This document shows, piece after piece, positions 1-9,823 of a DNA stretch of 64,000 nucleotides. The notes beneath the pieces were generated by a model. The model was not told the DNA's origin and did no database searches. It saw nothing but the letters and a program-made list of their open reading frames with translations. Position 1 is the first letter of the stretch. Every line of letters begins with the position of its first letter. The translations under genes and the position numbers were made by a program. The DNA is from an uncultured Kordiimonas sp. (GTDB lineage Bacteria; Pseudomonadota; Alphaproteobacteria; Sphingomonadales; Kordiimonadaceae), in the NCBI GenBank assembly GCA_947500295.1, contig CANMRM010000002.1:248001-312000 (forward strand), read 5' to 3'.

Positions 1-1038
1 ACGCTCCGGATAGCGAGGATTGTAGGGGTTGAACACCAGGTCTGGTCTGTCATCCACAATCAGTTGATTGGTTTCGTTAACACCAAGAATGCCCTGCACG
101 ATAACGACGGCGTCATCGTCGGCGCCAAGCCTCGTAACTATGCTTTTTCGCAGGCTTTTGGGCATCGCCGCTTCGACCTTCAATCGAATGGCTCTGCCCC
201 GTTTGCGGCGCTTCAGCGCACTTTCAAAAACCCGAACCAAATCTTCGGCTTCTTCTTCAATCTCGATGTCGCTGTCGCGTATTATGCGAAAAACACCGCT
301 TCCCTTGACCTTGTAACCGGGAAACAAAACGTCCGGAAACATGCCGATAACACGTTCGATCGAGATAAATCGAACGCTCTCAGTGCTCGGCAGCCTTATG
401 AAACGCTGCAAATGACTGGGTACCGGCAACAGGGCCACCATTGCTTCACCGTCACTCTCGCGCTTTAGCGAAAGCGCCATGGTGAAACCCAAGTTGGGAA
501 TAAACGGAAACGGATGAGCCGGGTCAACGGCGATGGGTGTCAGAACCGGCAGGATATTGTCGAGAAAATATGACTTGATCCAGTCAAATTCCTCGCCCGA
601 GACCTCTTCACGGTCAAGGACAAAGACATCTTCTTTTCGCATCTCTTTCTTTAGAGAAGCCCATACTTCTTGCTGCTTCGCCATCAACTCCTCGGCCACC
701 TCGTTGACCTGCTTGAGTTGTTGCATTGGCGTGAGGCCATCATCCGAAAGAACTTCAATACCGGCGTCACACTGCCCACGCAGGCCAGCAACACGAACCA
801 TGTAGAATTCGTCAAGGTTATTGCCCGAAATCGAGAGAAACCTTACTCTTTCCAGCAACGGGTGGCGCTTATTGTCGGCCTCTTCCAGCACACGCATGTT
901 GAACTGCAACCAACTCAGCTCACGGTTCAGGTACCGATCTGTGGGTTGAGTTTGGGCTATCTGCTTCTTGATTGCAGCGCGGCTATCAAGGCCGGCGCAC
1001 GCTGAAGCTGACTCATTGTTTTTGTTGCTGGCGGCCAT
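1..1038 (-). CDS. ppk1: Polyphosphate kinase 1, N-terminal part (cut by window edge)
   Basis: PPK1 polymerises the gamma-phosphate of ATP into inorganic polyphosphate. Translating the minus strand from the ATG at 1038 gives 346 uninterrupted codons running off the left edge. The PPK1 N-terminal domain is clear around residues 35-130 (RYLNRELSWLQFN, SISGNNLDEFYMVRVAGL), followed by the H domain with FPFIPNLGF near residue 180. The two C-terminal catalytic domains with the phosphorylated histidine lie outside the window, so activity cannot be judged here. A purine-rich AGAGGTGAA just before the ATG serves as ribosome site. It lies 149 bases after hdaA on the same strand; hdaA followed by ppk is a frequent alphaproteobacterial order. 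Family assignment is firm. Confidence 0.93.
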   Translation of the reverse strand, partial: MAASNKNNESASACAGLDSRAAIKKQIAQTQPTDRYLNRELSWLQFNMRVLEEADNKRHPLLERVRFLSISGNNLDEFYMVRVAGLRGQCDAGIEVLSDDGLTPMQQLKQVNEVAEELMAKQQEVWASLKKEMRKEDVFVLDREEVSGEEFDWIKSYFLDNILPVLTPIAVDPAHPFPFIPNLGFTMALSLKRESDGEAMVALLPVPSHLQRFIRLPSTESVRFISIERVIGMFPDVLFPGYKVKGSGVFRIIRDSDIEIEEEAEDLVRVFESALKRRKRGRAIRLKVEAAMPKSLRKSIVTRLGADDDAVVIVQGILGVNETNQLIVDDRPDLVFNPYNPRYPER

Positions 1039-1187
1039 TTCACCTCTGCTCCATCAAGTCATTATTTGACGTAAATTTCCCATGGATTACAAGGGCTTTG
1101 TTACAATTCATCGAGCGGTAACCGGCCAAAGATTCTCAAGCAACATCAACCGGGAAAGAATGAAAACCATCCTCGACATTCAACTTG

Positions 1188-1874
1188 CTAAGGCAGGTCT
1201 TCCAGTTCGTCCAAACATCGTTTTGCCAACGGTTTGGTGATTTTCCGACGCTCAGCCAAAGCAATGCGATCCATCGAATCTGCGAGCAAGACAGTAGCAG
1301 CAAAAGAGCGAGGCATGCGCTCTACAATATAATCCACTACTTCAATATTGACCTGTAACTGCCTATCTGAAAATAGTTTTATTAAAAGAACTTTGATCAA
1401 ATCATCATCTGGCTGCTGAATACTGGCAATTGGAACAGTGCCCATCCTTGACCGCAAATCAGGCAGTTTTCGTCGCCACTGAGTTGGCGGGTCCACGTCG
1501 GCTACCAGAATATCGGCCTTTTTCTCCTTGGCCCAGTTGAAAGCATGAAAAAGAAACGAATCCGAATAGGCGTGAACATTTCCTTGTGCCAGTTGATTAA
1601 CGTCATCAATGAAATAGTGTCGGCCGGTCTCCAGCGACGACAAGTCCGCGTCTGGGACAAGCTCCTGAGCATTTACCGTTTGCGCCCACCCTCGCAACAA
1701 ATGGGATTTACCGGCGCCCCTAGGCCCTACTATCGCACCGAAGTGCGCGCCAGACTGAGGCCATTCTTCAACAAAATGATAGGCGTCTGCATTGGAACTC
1801 GAAACCACATAGTCAGTCAGGTCAAAGCTGACAGGGTGCTTCAGGTCAAGCGGGATTTGCTTTGTTCGCACCAT
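1188..1874 (-). CDS. hdaA: HdaA, DnaA-related regulatory ATPase
   Basis: HdaA/Hda binds the replicative sliding clamp and stimulates ATP hydrolysis by DnaA (RIDA), preventing over-initiation of chromosome replication. The 228-residue product begins with the clamp-binding hexapeptide QIPLDL at residues 6-11, then an AAA+ core: Walker A GPRGAGKSH near 50-58 and a Walker B-like HYFIDDVN near 86-93. Like other Hda proteins it is DnaA domain III only, with no DNA-binding domain. Its ATG overlaps the TAA of the upstream permease gene by one base (TAATG), so translation is probably coupled. The identification rests on the clamp motif, size and neighbourhood (purM/purN, PerM, ppk). Confidence 0.92.
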   Translation of the reverse strand: MVRTKQIPLDLKHPVSFDLTDYVVSSSNADAYHFVEEWPQSGAHFGAIVGPRGAGKSHLLRGWAQTVNAQELVPDADLSSLETGRHYFIDDVNQLAQGNVHAYSDSFLFHAFNWAKEKKADILVADVDPPTQWRRKLPDLRSRMGTVPIASIQQPDDDLIKVLLIKLFSDRQLQVNIEVVDYIVERMPRSFAATVLLADSMDRIALAERRKITKPLAKRCLDELEDLP

Positions 1875-2992
1875 TATTCTGTTTTTTCCGTTTCATCAAC
1901 AGAGAGGTCGTCTGCGCCACCGCCGACGGGCACAGCCTCAGCCGTTTGCCCCTCGTGATCTTGATAATGTTCAAGATATCTATCGATCCAGAAACGCACA
2001 AGCACGGCCGTTGCAGCTGCTGCTGGAACCGCAATCAACACACCAACAAATCCCATGATCTCGCCACCGGCAAATACCGCAAAGAGAACCCATACCGGGT
2101 GCAGGCCCACCCGCTCACCCACCAGACGAGGTGTCAAAAACGCACTCTCGATTGTTTGCACCACCAAAAAGACCGCTCCCACCATTGCAATCTGCATAGG
2201 ATCAAAACCCCACTGCCCAATCGCCATGGCAACGGCAACTATCGCCGCGAACAAGGCTCCAACAAAAGGAACAAAGGACATCACGCCGGCCAAAACACCA
2301 AGGATAAGCCCGAAGTTCAATCCGGTCAGTGACCATCCCAGCCCGTACAGCACGCCCATGACTGTACTTACCAGGAGTTGTCCACGCACAAATCCGGCAA
2401 GAACTTCGTCAACTTTTTTCAGCTGGGTGCGCATCATTGGGCCGCCTTCTGTTGGCAGCCAGCTGTCCACTTTTGCGACAATCAAATCCCAGTCCCTGAG
2501 CAGATAAAACGCGACGACCGGCGAAATCAGAACAAGCGTCAACAGATTGAAAAACGCCAGCCCTCCCCTTACCGCGCCACTCAGCGCGGTTTTTGCCTGC
2601 TCAAGAAGTCCATCCGAGAAAGTTGCGAGCAGGCTGTCGACATCCGATCCAATATCAACGCCGTAATTCTGCATAAGGTTGGACAACATGTCATTGAGCC
2701 ATGGGCGAAAATTCGCCAACGTCTGCGGCAAAGTATTTGAAACTGCTGACAGCTGGCTCTGGAGGATCGGCCAAAAGGCCAGTATAACTCCCACAATCAG
2801 CAGGAAAAACAGCGTAATAACAATACCGGCTGCAATGCCCCGGGGAATTTTCCGGGCTTCCAGTTTGTCCGCAACGGGGTCGAGAAAATAGGCAACAGCC
2901 AAGCCAGCTAGAAACGGCAGCAACACCCCTCTAGTCAGGTAAATAAACAAAGCCGAGACGGCAAGGCTGCCGATCCAAACCCATCTACTCAT
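1874..2992 (-). CDS. AI-2E family (PerM-like) transporter
   Basis: A 372-residue polytopic inner-membrane protein of the AI-2E/PerM family. Members export small solutes or act as secondary transporters; substrates are mostly unproven despite the family name. Hydrophobic segments occupy about 1-75, 135-160 and 195-325, with the family-typical stretches FLDPVADKLE near the start and ALFAAIVAVAMAIGQWG in the C-terminal half. The frame is open to 3040, but the ATG at 2992 is preceded by GAGGGGGAA at good spacing and gives a normal N-terminus (MSRWVWIGSL), so I start there. It overlaps hdaA by one base and follows DUF2066 at a short distance, forming a three-gene unit. The C-terminal tail is charged and probably cytoplasmic. 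Confidence 0.88.
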   Translation of the reverse strand: MSRWVWIGSLAVSALFIYLTRGVLLPFLAGLAVAYFLDPVADKLEARKIPRGIAAGIVITLFFLLIVGVILAFWPILQSQLSAVSNTLPQTLANFRPWLNDMLSNLMQNYGVDIGSDVDSLLATFSDGLLEQAKTALSGAVRGGLAFFNLLTLVLISPVVAFYLLRDWDLIVAKVDSWLPTEGGPMMRTQLKKVDEVLAGFVRGQLLVSTVMGVLYGLGWSLTGLNFGLILGVLAGVMSFVPFVGALFAAIVAVAMAIGQWGFDPMQIAMVGAVFLVVQTIESAFLTPRLVGERVGLHPVWVLFAVFAGGEIMGFVGVLIAVPAAAATAVLVRFWIDRYLEHYQDHEGQTAEAVPVGGGADDLSVDETEKTE

Positions 2993-3054
2993 GATGTTCC
3001 CCCTCAATTGTCTCTCTTTGGCCACTAAAAAAACCAGCAAATCTTGGCTGATAC

Positions 3055-4188
3055 TCAGTCCCGCAACTCCAGAATTACTTGATCACCATAAGGTCGCAGG
3101 TCAAGGCCTTCGAACCTTAATGCAAGCGCGAGCTGGTCTTCACGTCCGGTATAGACCAAGTGTAGCTGGCTCAGGGGCAAACCGACAGCCGTAACGCCGA
3201 ATGACTGCACCAACGTAACTTCTGAAAGGCGTCTCTCAATTTCTGCATAGCTTGCCAACTCCAGACTGGGCACCAACACATCCAGCTCCCCCTGGCTACC
3301 AGTGTCGACCAAAAGACGCTCCCGCCAAGCCCCATCGATGACTTCCAGGATCTGATCGTACATTTGCGCGAGAGCGGTGGCCTCCTGACCACTGGAATAG
3401 GTTATTTCTGCCTGCCCAGAAACACCACTGTCTGTCGCCAGATAGCGGAAATGCAATGACTTGTTATCAGCGCGATTAAATCTCACTTCTGATGCGATCA
3501 ACACGGTTGACTGCAAGTTGTTGAAGCCACCCACGGCGAGCGCTGGGTCAACGTTGAAAGCCAGCACTTCAGACGCTGTAAGCGCAAGTCGTTCCCTGAT
3601 TTCACCCCGCGCAAACTCGTATCCCCGAATTCGGTTGACCCAATCCACATTTGCGCGAGCCTCTATCATCGCCTGATCCGGCTGCCACAAAAATGTCGAC
3701 AGGCCTCGCTTGTGCGCATGGAGAACCAATATGGGACGGCCGGTCCCCAGGACATGAGGAACCCCATAACTCGCCAGAAAACTGCTAACACGGCTGGGTT
3801 CGAACCGCACATTGAGAGTGGCAAGATACCGTCTCGATGAAGATTGCTCTTCGACTATCTCCAGGCCACTAATCAGGGCTTGTCGTTCCTGCGCGCTCAA
3901 TGCCGGGAGTTTTTGACGGTCTTCTAGTTGTGTAACTTTCTTTAACAGCTTGTCGTAGGCTTCCTGTTCAGCCTGCAACAAAGCCTCTTGCCGGGCGCGG
4001 TTTGAGCTTCGGGCCGTCTGATCCACGCGAATAGCCCGAATAGTGAACAGCTGATCAAGAGGCGTGTCGGTTTGGGCCTGCACAGCGGTCGTTCCCGGCC
4101 CAGCAACAACCAAACCCGTATAAAGCAGGAACGCAGACAGGCCGAGCCTGAAAACTAATTTACCGATGGTAGGCATAAGGACTTTCAT
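3055..4188 (-). CDS. DUF2066 family exported protein
   Basis: A 377-residue protein of the DUF2066 family, function unknown. It carries a signal peptide (hydrophobic 11-30, cleavage likely after AVQAQ near 38), so it should be periplasmic. The mature part has a glutamine/lysine-rich helix around 60-100 and a region of alternating beta strands, with RYLATLNVRFEPSRVSSFL near 140 characteristic of the family. DUF2066 genes usually sit between purM and the PerM/hdaA pair in alphaproteobacteria, exactly as here, which suggests a link to the envelope rather than to purine synthesis. A second in-frame ATG four codons downstream is possible. It is divergent from purM across 119 bases. Confidence 0.8.
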   Translation of the reverse strand: MKVLMPTIGKLVFRLGLSAFLLYTGLVVAGPGTTAVQAQTDTPLDQLFTIRAIRVDQTARSSNRARQEALLQAEQEAYDKLLKKVTQLEDRQKLPALSAQERQALISGLEIVEEQSSSRRYLATLNVRFEPSRVSSFLASYGVPHVLGTGRPILVLHAHKRGLSTFLWQPDQAMIEARANVDWVNRIRGYEFARGEIRERLALTASEVLAFNVDPALAVGGFNNLQSTVLIASEVRFNRADNKSLHFRYLATDSGVSGQAEITYSSGQEATALAQMYDQILEVIDGAWRERLLVDTGSQGELDVLVPSLELASYAEIERRLSEVTLVQSFGVTAVGLPLSQLHLVYTGREDQLALALRFEGLDLRPYGDQVILELRD

Positions 4189-4307
4189 AACTGACTGCGC
4201 GCCACTATAACGCCGTTAAAGGCAAATGCGAGACGAAACAAGAGTTTCCTCGAAAACGGCAATATTGCTGAAAAATTTGCCCAGAAAGAGGCAAATGGGC
4301 CAAGCAC

Positions 4308-5411
4308 GTGACCGAAACGAAAAACAATTATACCTATAAAGCAGCCGGCGTCGACATAGATGCAGGGGAAGCACTTGTTGAAAACATCAAGCCTTTGGCG
4401 GCCAGCACCAGGCGCGCAGGCGCTGACGCAGATTTGGGCGGCTTTGGAGGCCTTTTTGACTTGAAAGCCGCTGGCTACAGCGACCCCATTCTTGTCGCCG
4501 CTAATGACGGTGTTGGCACCAAGCTCAAAGTGGCAATCGATGCCAACCAACACAAGACTGTCGGAATTGACCTCGTCGCCATGTGCGTTAACGACCTGGT
4601 GGTTCAGGGAGCTGAGCCTCTTCTGTTTCTGGATTATATGGCCACCGGCAAACTCAACGTTGACCAAATGACCGATGTTGTTGCCGGTATTGCCGAAGGA
4701 TGTCGTCAGGCTGGTTGCGCTCTAATCGGCGGTGAAACCGCCGAAATGCCGGGCATGTACCAGGGTGCGGACTACGATCTTGCTGGCTTTGCAGTTGGCG
4801 CCGCCGAGCGGGGCACCTTGCTTGATGGTCTGGACATAAAACCCGGCGATACGATTTTGGGACTGGCTTCCACAGGTCCACACTCAAACGGTTACTCGCT
4901 GATCCGACGGCTTGTAGGCGGAGAAGGCTTTAACTACGCTGACCAAGCTGAGTTTGCCGAAGGCACGCTTGCCGACGCCTTTCTGGCACCGACAAAAATC
5001 TACGTCCGCAGCACACTTGCCGCCATCAAGGCCGGATATGTCAAAGGACTGGCGCATATAACTGGCGGCGGCTTTCTCGAGAATATTCCTCGCGTTTTAC
5101 CAGACAATGTCTGTGCTGAAATCGATACTGCCACCTGGAAACTCCCGAGCGTATTTGAATGGCTACAAGCTCAGGGCAACATCGACACTCGGGAAATGGC
5201 GCGCACTTTCAACTGTGGTATCGGCATGATTGTGGTCGTCGCCAGCGAAGATGCGGATTCCGCCATGCAGCTGCTCCAGGATAACGGCGAGACGGTGTTT
5301 AACATTGGTAGCGTCCAAAAACACGATGGACCTGCAATTTGCCGTGTTAGAGGCACCGCCGGCACATGGGGGTCCAGCAACGCCTGGCTCACAGAAACGA
5401 CCGAGGCGTAA
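4308..5411 (+). CDS. purM: Phosphoribosylformylglycinamidine cyclo-ligase (AIR synthetase)
   Basis: PurM catalyses the ATP-dependent ring closure of FGAM to aminoimidazole ribotide, step five of purine synthesis, in the cytoplasm. The 367-residue product shows the family signatures GGFGGLF near 44-50, [11 protein letters not shown] near 66-76 and [11 protein letters not shown] near 190, plus the C-terminal [16 protein letters not shown]. It is slightly longer than the E. coli enzyme (345). The start is GTG at 4308; the nearby ATG at 4295 is out of frame. No strong ribosome site is seen. purN starts three bases after the stop, so the two enzymes form one transcription unit. Confidence 0.96.
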   Translation: MTETKNNYTYKAAGVDIDAGEALVENIKPLAASTRRAGADADLGGFGGLFDLKAAGYSDPILVAANDGVGTKLKVAIDANQHKTVGIDLVAMCVNDLVVQGAEPLLFLDYMATGKLNVDQMTDVVAGIAEGCRQAGCALIGGETAEMPGMYQGADYDLAGFAVGAAERGTLLDGLDIKPGDTILGLASTGPHSNGYSLIRRLVGGEGFNYADQAEFAEGTLADAFLAPTKIYVRSTLAAIKAGYVKGLAHITGGGFLENIPRVLPDNVCAEIDTATWKLPSVFEWLQAQGNIDTREMARTFNCGIGMIVVVASEDADSAMQLLQDNGETVFNIGSVQKHDGPAICRVRGTAGTWGSSNAWLTETTEA

Positions 5412-5414
5412 CCG

Positions 5415-6068
5415 ATGCCCCAACTGAAGCTTGCCGTTTTGATTTCTGGTGGTGGTACAAACCTGCAAGCTTTGATTGACGCTTGCAGCAATGTCGACTT
5501 CCCCGCCAAAATTGAGGTTGTTATTTCCAACCGGCCTGATGCATTTGGCTTGGAACGCGCAAAGCAGGCAGGCATCAAGGCCGTATGTATCGACCATACC
5601 TCCTTCGCGGACAGGGAGGCTTTTGAAGAAGACCTGCATTCCTGCATTAAGGAACATGGGGCGGACCTCATATGCCTGGCAGGTTTCATGAGACTTCTCA
5701 CGGCCACTTTCGTCGGTCGCTGGAAAGACAGGATGATCAACATCCACCCTTCCCTGCTACCTTCTTACAAGGGTCTCCATACGCATGCACGGGCTATCGA
5801 AGACGGCGTGCGATTTGGTGGCTGCACTGTACATTTTGTGCGTCCCGAAATGGATGATGGCCCCATTATCATGCAGGCCGCTGTACCAATTTCAGCTGAA
5901 GAGACAGAAGAGACCCTGGCAGCGAAAGTCCTGCGGCAGGAACACATAATGTATCCACAAGCGGTGAAGATGATCGCTGAAGGCAAGGTCCGAGTCTCGG
6001 GTCGTATATGTGTCTTCAAGGGCATTGACCTTGGGGATACGGCACTCATTAGCCCACTCCCGATCTGA
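5415..6068 (+). CDS. purN: Phosphoribosylglycinamide formyltransferase (GART)
   Basis: PurN transfers a formyl group from 10-formyltetrahydrofolate to GAR in purine synthesis. The 217-residue protein has the substrate loop SGGGTNLQALID (the second G replaces the more usual S), SNRPDAFGLERA, and the catalytic set in INIHPSLLPSYKG (Asn and His) and DDGPII (Asp). Length is normal. It is three bases downstream of purM and should be cotranscribed with it. The last codons are followed by an 88-base gap that could hold a promoter for the histidine kinase gene. Identification is secure. Confidence 0.96.
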   Translation: MPQLKLAVLISGGGTNLQALIDACSNVDFPAKIEVVISNRPDAFGLERAKQAGIKAVCIDHTSFADREAFEEDLHSCIKEHGADLICLAGFMRLLTATFVGRWKDRMINIHPSLLPSYKGLHTHARAIEDGVRFGGCTVHFVRPEMDDGPIIMQAAVPISAEETEETLAAKVLRQEHIMYPQAVKMIAEGKVRVSGRICVFKGIDLGDTALISPLPI

Positions 6069-6094
6069 CGCACGCCAAGGGTTATCGGTATACT
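6065..6094 (+). promoter_or_regulatory. Possible sigma-70 promoter for the histidine kinase gene
   Basis: CTGACG at 6065-6070 and TATACT at 6089-6094 are separated by 18 bases, four of six and five of six matches to the sigma-70 boxes. The -35 element overlaps the purN stop codon. The kinase ATG lies about 55 bases beyond the predicted start, with GGGGG as ribosome site. This is pattern matching only. Confidence 0.3.
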
Positions 6095-6156
6095 GCTTGC
6101 CTTTTTTACACTGATACCCATAGAGTTACTCACGGGGTATGATACTGTAGGGGGCC

Positions 6157-7275
6157 ATGGACTATATTCATCCGGATTTGGCGCTATTTCTGGCCGCCCT
6201 GTTTGTTCTCGGCGTTTTCCTTCGTTTGTTCTTTGAGACAAATGTAAAGGTTCGCGGTTTTGGATGGATTTTCTTCGGCATTACCCTTTTTCTGGTTGCC
6301 AGTTTTTTCAACTGGTTTGAGGAAACCCCCCTCGGCTATTTGATGCTCGCCGTTACAGACGAAGAAGGCTGGGATTTCATCGTTCCTGTATTTGGATACG
6401 CGCCCGGTGGCCTTTTGTTCTGTATCGGTTTTGCCGAGTGGCTGAGAATGGCCTTTATTCTGAAAAAAGAAGTTGAGCAGCGGCAAATCGCAGAGAGGGA
6501 ACTGAAAGCTTCCCTGGCCGAAGCCGACAAAGCCAACAAGGCCAAGGATAAATTTCTATCGTCGATGAGCCATGAACTCCGGACACCCCTGACCGCCATA
6601 ATTGGTTTTTCAGAGATCATGTCAGACCCAAACTATAGACAACTGACACCCTCCGAGTACGCGGACTATAGCGAGGTGATTTTACGGAGCAGCAATCATC
6701 TGCTTCAAACTATTGATGACATCCTCTCACTCACCGAAGTTGACGCCCATGAATATCAGTTGAACGAAGAACAATTCGATGCACAGGCAATTGTTAGCGA
6801 GTGTTTTTACCTGCTTGCCGTAGAAGCAGAGAAAACCGGCATCAAGTTGAAAAAAACAGGCCCTGACCCCCTGTTCATCGAAGGTGACAAAAGGCTCTTC
6901 AAACAAATTGTGCTCAACCTTGTGTCGAATGGCATAAAATTCGGCGAAAATAGCGGCTGGGTTAAAACGGCTGTCGTTGTGGACCAAAACCGGGGGTTCA
7001 TATTCGAAGTTGAAGACAGTGGCAGTGGCATGACACCGGATGAGGCGAAGCGTGCGTTAGAACCGTTTACTCAGTTCGAGGACCCCTTGTCCCGGAAAAC
7101 ATCAGGTGCCGGGGTTGGCTTGACCCTGGTAAAACGGTTTGTCGAGATGCATGGCGGCAAACTTGAGATCACGTCTCAAAAAGGCAAAGGAACGACCGTT
7201 CAAGCAGTATTTCCATTGGCCAGGGCAATGAACGCCCAACAAAAAAACGCGCCCAAACTAGGGCGCGCTTCCTGA
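6157..7275 (+). CDS. Orphan membrane sensor histidine kinase
   Basis: A 372-residue sensor kinase. The N-terminal third has three hydrophobic segments (about 8-25, 34-52, 78-100) with a short acidic loop but no recognisable sensor domain, then a coiled-coil linker (103-130). The dimerisation/phosphoacceptor domain has the H-box SHELRTPLTAIIGF with His139. The ATPase domain shows the N-box (NLVSNGIKF), the G1 box (DSGSGM) and the G2 box GAGVGLTLVKRF. It is complete but has no adjacent response regulator, so its partner is encoded elsewhere. It follows purN after 88 bases. Its last codons carry the hairpin that probably terminates the convergent ndk gene. Ligand unknown. Confidence 0.9.
   Translation: MDYIHPDLALFLAALFVLGVFLRLFFETNVKVRGFGWIFFGITLFLVASFFNWFEETPLGYLMLAVTDEEGWDFIVPVFGYAPGGLLFCIGFAEWLRMAFILKKEVEQRQIAERELKASLAEADKANKAKDKFLSSMSHELRTPLTAIIGFSEIMSDPNYRQLTPSEYADYSEVILRSSNHLLQTIDDILSLTEVDAHEYQLNEEQFDAQAIVSECFYLLAVEAEKTGIKLKKTGPDPLFIEGDKRLFKQIVLNLVSNGIKFGENSGWVKTAVVVDQNRGFIFEVEDSGSGMTPDEAKRALEPFTQFEDPLSRKTSGAGVGLTLVKRFVEMHGGKLEITSQKGKGTTVQAVFPLARAMNAQQKNAPKLGRAS
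7241..7267 (-). terminator. Rho-independent terminator of ndk
   Basis: A perfect 7-bp GC stem (7248-7254 with 7261-7267, loop AAACTA) is followed on the minus strand by seven T residues (7247-7241). It lies about 28 bases past the ndk stop and inside the 3' end of the convergent histidine kinase coding sequence. Confidence 0.75.
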
Positions 7276-7294
7276 ATTCACTAGCCGTCAGGAC

Positions 7295-7717
7295 TTAACC
7301 AACGATTTCATTACCTGCGAAAAACTGCGCAATCTCGATGCCTGCATTTTCCAGACTGTCTGAACCGTGAACAGAATTTTCACCGATGGACAGAGCAAAT
7401 TCCTTGCGAACTGTACCTTCAGCAGCTTCCGCCGGGTTGGTTGCACCCATCACTTCACGGTGATGCGCAACAGCATTCTCGCCTTCGAGAACCTGTACAA
7501 CAACCGGTGCAGAAGTCATGAACTCAACGAGTTCGCCGAAGAAAGGGCGCTCGCTGTGCACGGCATAAAATGTTTTTGCCTGATCTTCCGTCATCTGGAT
7601 ACGTTTCTGGGCAACAACACGCAGGCCTGCCTTCTCGAATAGGGCGTTGATGGCGCCAGTCAGATTGCGGTTGGTTGCGTCAGGTTTAATAATTGAAAAT
7701 GTACGCTCGAGAGCCAT
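7295..7717 (-). CDS. ndk: Nucleoside diphosphate kinase
   Basis: Ndk moves the terminal phosphate of ATP onto other (deoxy)nucleoside diphosphates through a phosphohistidine. Starting at the ATG at 7717 (AGGGA eight bases before it) gives the standard 140 residues: [14 protein letters not shown] at the N-terminus and the active-site motif NSVHGSDS, with the catalytic histidine at position 117 as in the family. The frame is open ten codons further upstream, but those have no ribosome site. It is transcribed divergently from the ABC-F gene and ends with a clear terminator inside the neighbouring kinase gene. Confidence 0.97.
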   Translation of the reverse strand: MALERTFSIIKPDATNRNLTGAINALFEKAGLRVVAQKRIQMTEDQAKTFYAVHSERPFFGELVEFMTSAPVVVQVLEGENAVAHHREVMGATNPAEAAEGTVRKEFALSIGENSVHGSDSLENAGIEIAQFFAGNEIVG

Positions 7718-7846
7718 ATCGGCAATCCCTCTTCTTATGTGCAGCAAACTGCGTTTATGATTGATTCGCGGGCCTTATAACCACATTCAGAGAGCTTGCC
7801 AAGCTTTGCTTTGCAGCCATGCCAAAGCTGTGATAGGTGGCAGGCC

Positions 7847-9748
7847 ATGCTTCATATCAACGACATAACATTTCGAATTGGTGACCGGCTGCTGTTTGAC
7901 GAGGCAACGGTCGCTGTTCCGGCTGGCCACAAAGTCGGCCTTGTCGGTCGCAACGGTGCCGGTAAATCGACTCTCCTGCGGATGATATTGAAAGAAATAG
8001 GACCTGAAAGCGGTGAAATCAGTATTCGCCAGACAGCCAGTGTAGGACATGTCGGACAGGAAGCGCCTGGCGGTCCGCAAAGTCTTCTGGAGACAGTACT
8101 CGCATCCAACAGCGAACTGACTGCGCTGCAAACCGAGGCAGAAACAGCCGCGGATCCCCACCGAATTGCAGAAATCCATACGAGGCTGGCAGATATTGGC
8201 GCGCATTCAGCAGAATCACGTGCAGCGACAATTCTGGCAGGTCTTGGTTTTGATGTGGCAGCGCAGGCGCGTCCCTGCTCCAGCTACTCGGGAGGCTGGC
8301 GTATGCGGGTCGCCCTTGCTTGCGTACTTTTCAACGAGCCAGACTTGCTGCTCCTTGATGAACCGACCAACTATCTTGACCTCGAAGGCGTTATGTGGCT
8401 GGAAAATTTCCTCCGCAGCTACCCCTACACTGTCGTTATCGTCAGTCATGACCGTGACCTGCTGAACAAGGCAGTCACACACATTGTGCACCTGGAGAAC
8501 GGTAAACTGAACAGCTACACCGGCGGGTATGATCGGTTTGAAGACATGCGGCGCGAGCAGATGGAGCGTCAGATGGCGCTCAAATCCAAGCAGGAGGCAG
8601 AGCGCCGTCACATCGAAGCGTTTGTCGATCGGTTTCGCTACAAAGCGAGCAAAGCCAAGCAGGCCCAGAGTCGTATAAAAGCGCTTGAGCGCATGAAACC
8701 CATAGCAACGATGGTGGACGCGCATACAGTGCCATTCAACTTCCCGAAGCCGGAGCCTCTTTCCTCCCCCCTCATCGTTCTTGAAGAGGCGAGTGTTGGC
8801 TATGAGGAAGGCAAACCAGTTTTAAACAAGCTGGACATACGGCTCGACATGGACGACCGGATCGCGCTTCTTGGGGCAAACGGCAATGGCAAATCCACTT
8901 TTGCAAAGTTGCTCTCAGACAAATTGAAACCGATGGAAGGCAAATTACGCAAACCAAGAAAGCTGGAAATTGGATATTTTGCCCAGCACCAGCTGGACGA
9001 ACTGGTGCCAAAAGCATCACCCTACGATCATTTGGCAAAACTGATGCCTGATGCAATTGAAGCAAAAGTACGGGCACGTTTGGGTAGCTTCGGGTTTGGT
9101 ATAGACAAAGCTGATCGCCCGGTGGAAAGCTTGTCGGGAGGTGAAAAGGCACGCCTGATGTTTGCCATCGCAACCTTCAAGAAGCCACAGCTCCTGATAA
9201 TGGATGAGCCTACCAACCATCTGGATGTAGACAGCCGCGAGGCTCTCATTCACGCCATCAATGAGTATGATGGTGCGGTTTTGCTCATCAGTCACGATCG
9301 CCACCTTGTGAATGCCTGTGCAGACCGGCTTTGGCTTGTTGAAAACGGCGATGTCAAACGCTTTGAAGGCGACCTCAACGATTATCGCCGCCACCTTCTT
9401 GCCCTGCGGGCTGGCGAGCGAGCAGAAAAACGAGGACCCAGAGTTAACGACAACAGGAAGGCCGCTCGGCAAATGGCTGCTGACGAGCGCAAACGCCTGG
9501 CCCCCTTCAAACGCGCCGTAGAAACCGCCGAGAAAACGATAGAGAAACTCGAGCTCCAGAAATCCTTATTGGAGGCCAAGCTGGCTGATCCCACACTCTA
9601 TGAAGACCCCTTACCTGCTACTGCCAAGCGCGTCACTGCTATGCAAGTCGAACTTGGAGATGTGAAGGCCAGCCTGGACGCCGCCGAGGCTGACTGGGTG
9701 ACAGCTGAGGAAGCCTACGCCGACGCCCAGGCCGCAGCTGCGGAATAA
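7847..9748 (+). CDS. ABC-F family ATPase, YheS-like
   Basis: A 633-residue soluble protein with two ABC ATPase cassettes and no membrane domain: first Walker A GRNGAGKST near 35-43, signature SYSGGWRMR, Walker B LLLLDEPTNYLD; second Walker A GANGNGKST near 343-351, signature SLSGGEKARL, Walker B LLIMDEPTNHLD. Between them is the charged linker (PtIM) that in ABC-F proteins reaches the ribosomal P-site tRNA. The C-terminal 100 residues form a charged coiled coil. ABC-F proteins act on the ribosome in translation; the overall order and motifs resemble E. coli YheS more than Uup or EttA. I start at 7847 (GGTGG upstream) rather than the earlier in-frame ATG. A possible 7-bp hairpin lies in its leader (7802-7808 with 7823-7829). 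Confidence 0.92.
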   Translation: MLHINDITFRIGDRLLFDEATVAVPAGHKVGLVGRNGAGKSTLLRMILKEIGPESGEISIRQTASVGHVGQEAPGGPQSLLETVLASNSELTALQTEAETAADPHRIAEIHTRLADIGAHSAESRAATILAGLGFDVAAQARPCSSYSGGWRMRVALACVLFNEPDLLLLDEPTNYLDLEGVMWLENFLRSYPYTVVIVSHDRDLLNKAVTHIVHLENGKLNSYTGGYDRFEDMRREQMERQMALKSKQEAERRHIEAFVDRFRYKASKAKQAQSRIKALERMKPIATMVDAHTVPFNFPKPEPLSSPLIVLEEASVGYEEGKPVLNKLDIRLDMDDRIALLGANGNGKSTFAKLLSDKLKPMEGKLRKPRKLEIGYFAQHQLDELVPKASPYDHLAKLMPDAIEAKVRARLGSFGFGIDKADRPVESLSGGEKARLMFAIATFKKPQLLIMDEPTNHLDVDSREALIHAINEYDGAVLLISHDRHLVNACADRLWLVENGDVKRFEGDLNDYRRHLLALRAGERAEKRGPRVNDNRKAARQMAADERKRLAPFKRAVETAEKTIEKLELQKSLLEAKLADPTLYEDPLPATAKRVTAMQVELGDVKASLDAAEADWVTAEEAYADAQAAAAE

Positions 9749-9823
9749 AAAGTCCAAGCAGTGACATGTCTGCATTATTATGTTATATTATCGCAACAAA
9801 CGCATGAACCGGGGGAAACAATC

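Noticed and set aside
7802-7829. Attenuator in the ABC-F leader (AGCTTTG with CAAAGCT)
   Set aside because: Only a 7-bp stem with a 14-base loop, no terminator T run and no leader peptide; not enough to call.
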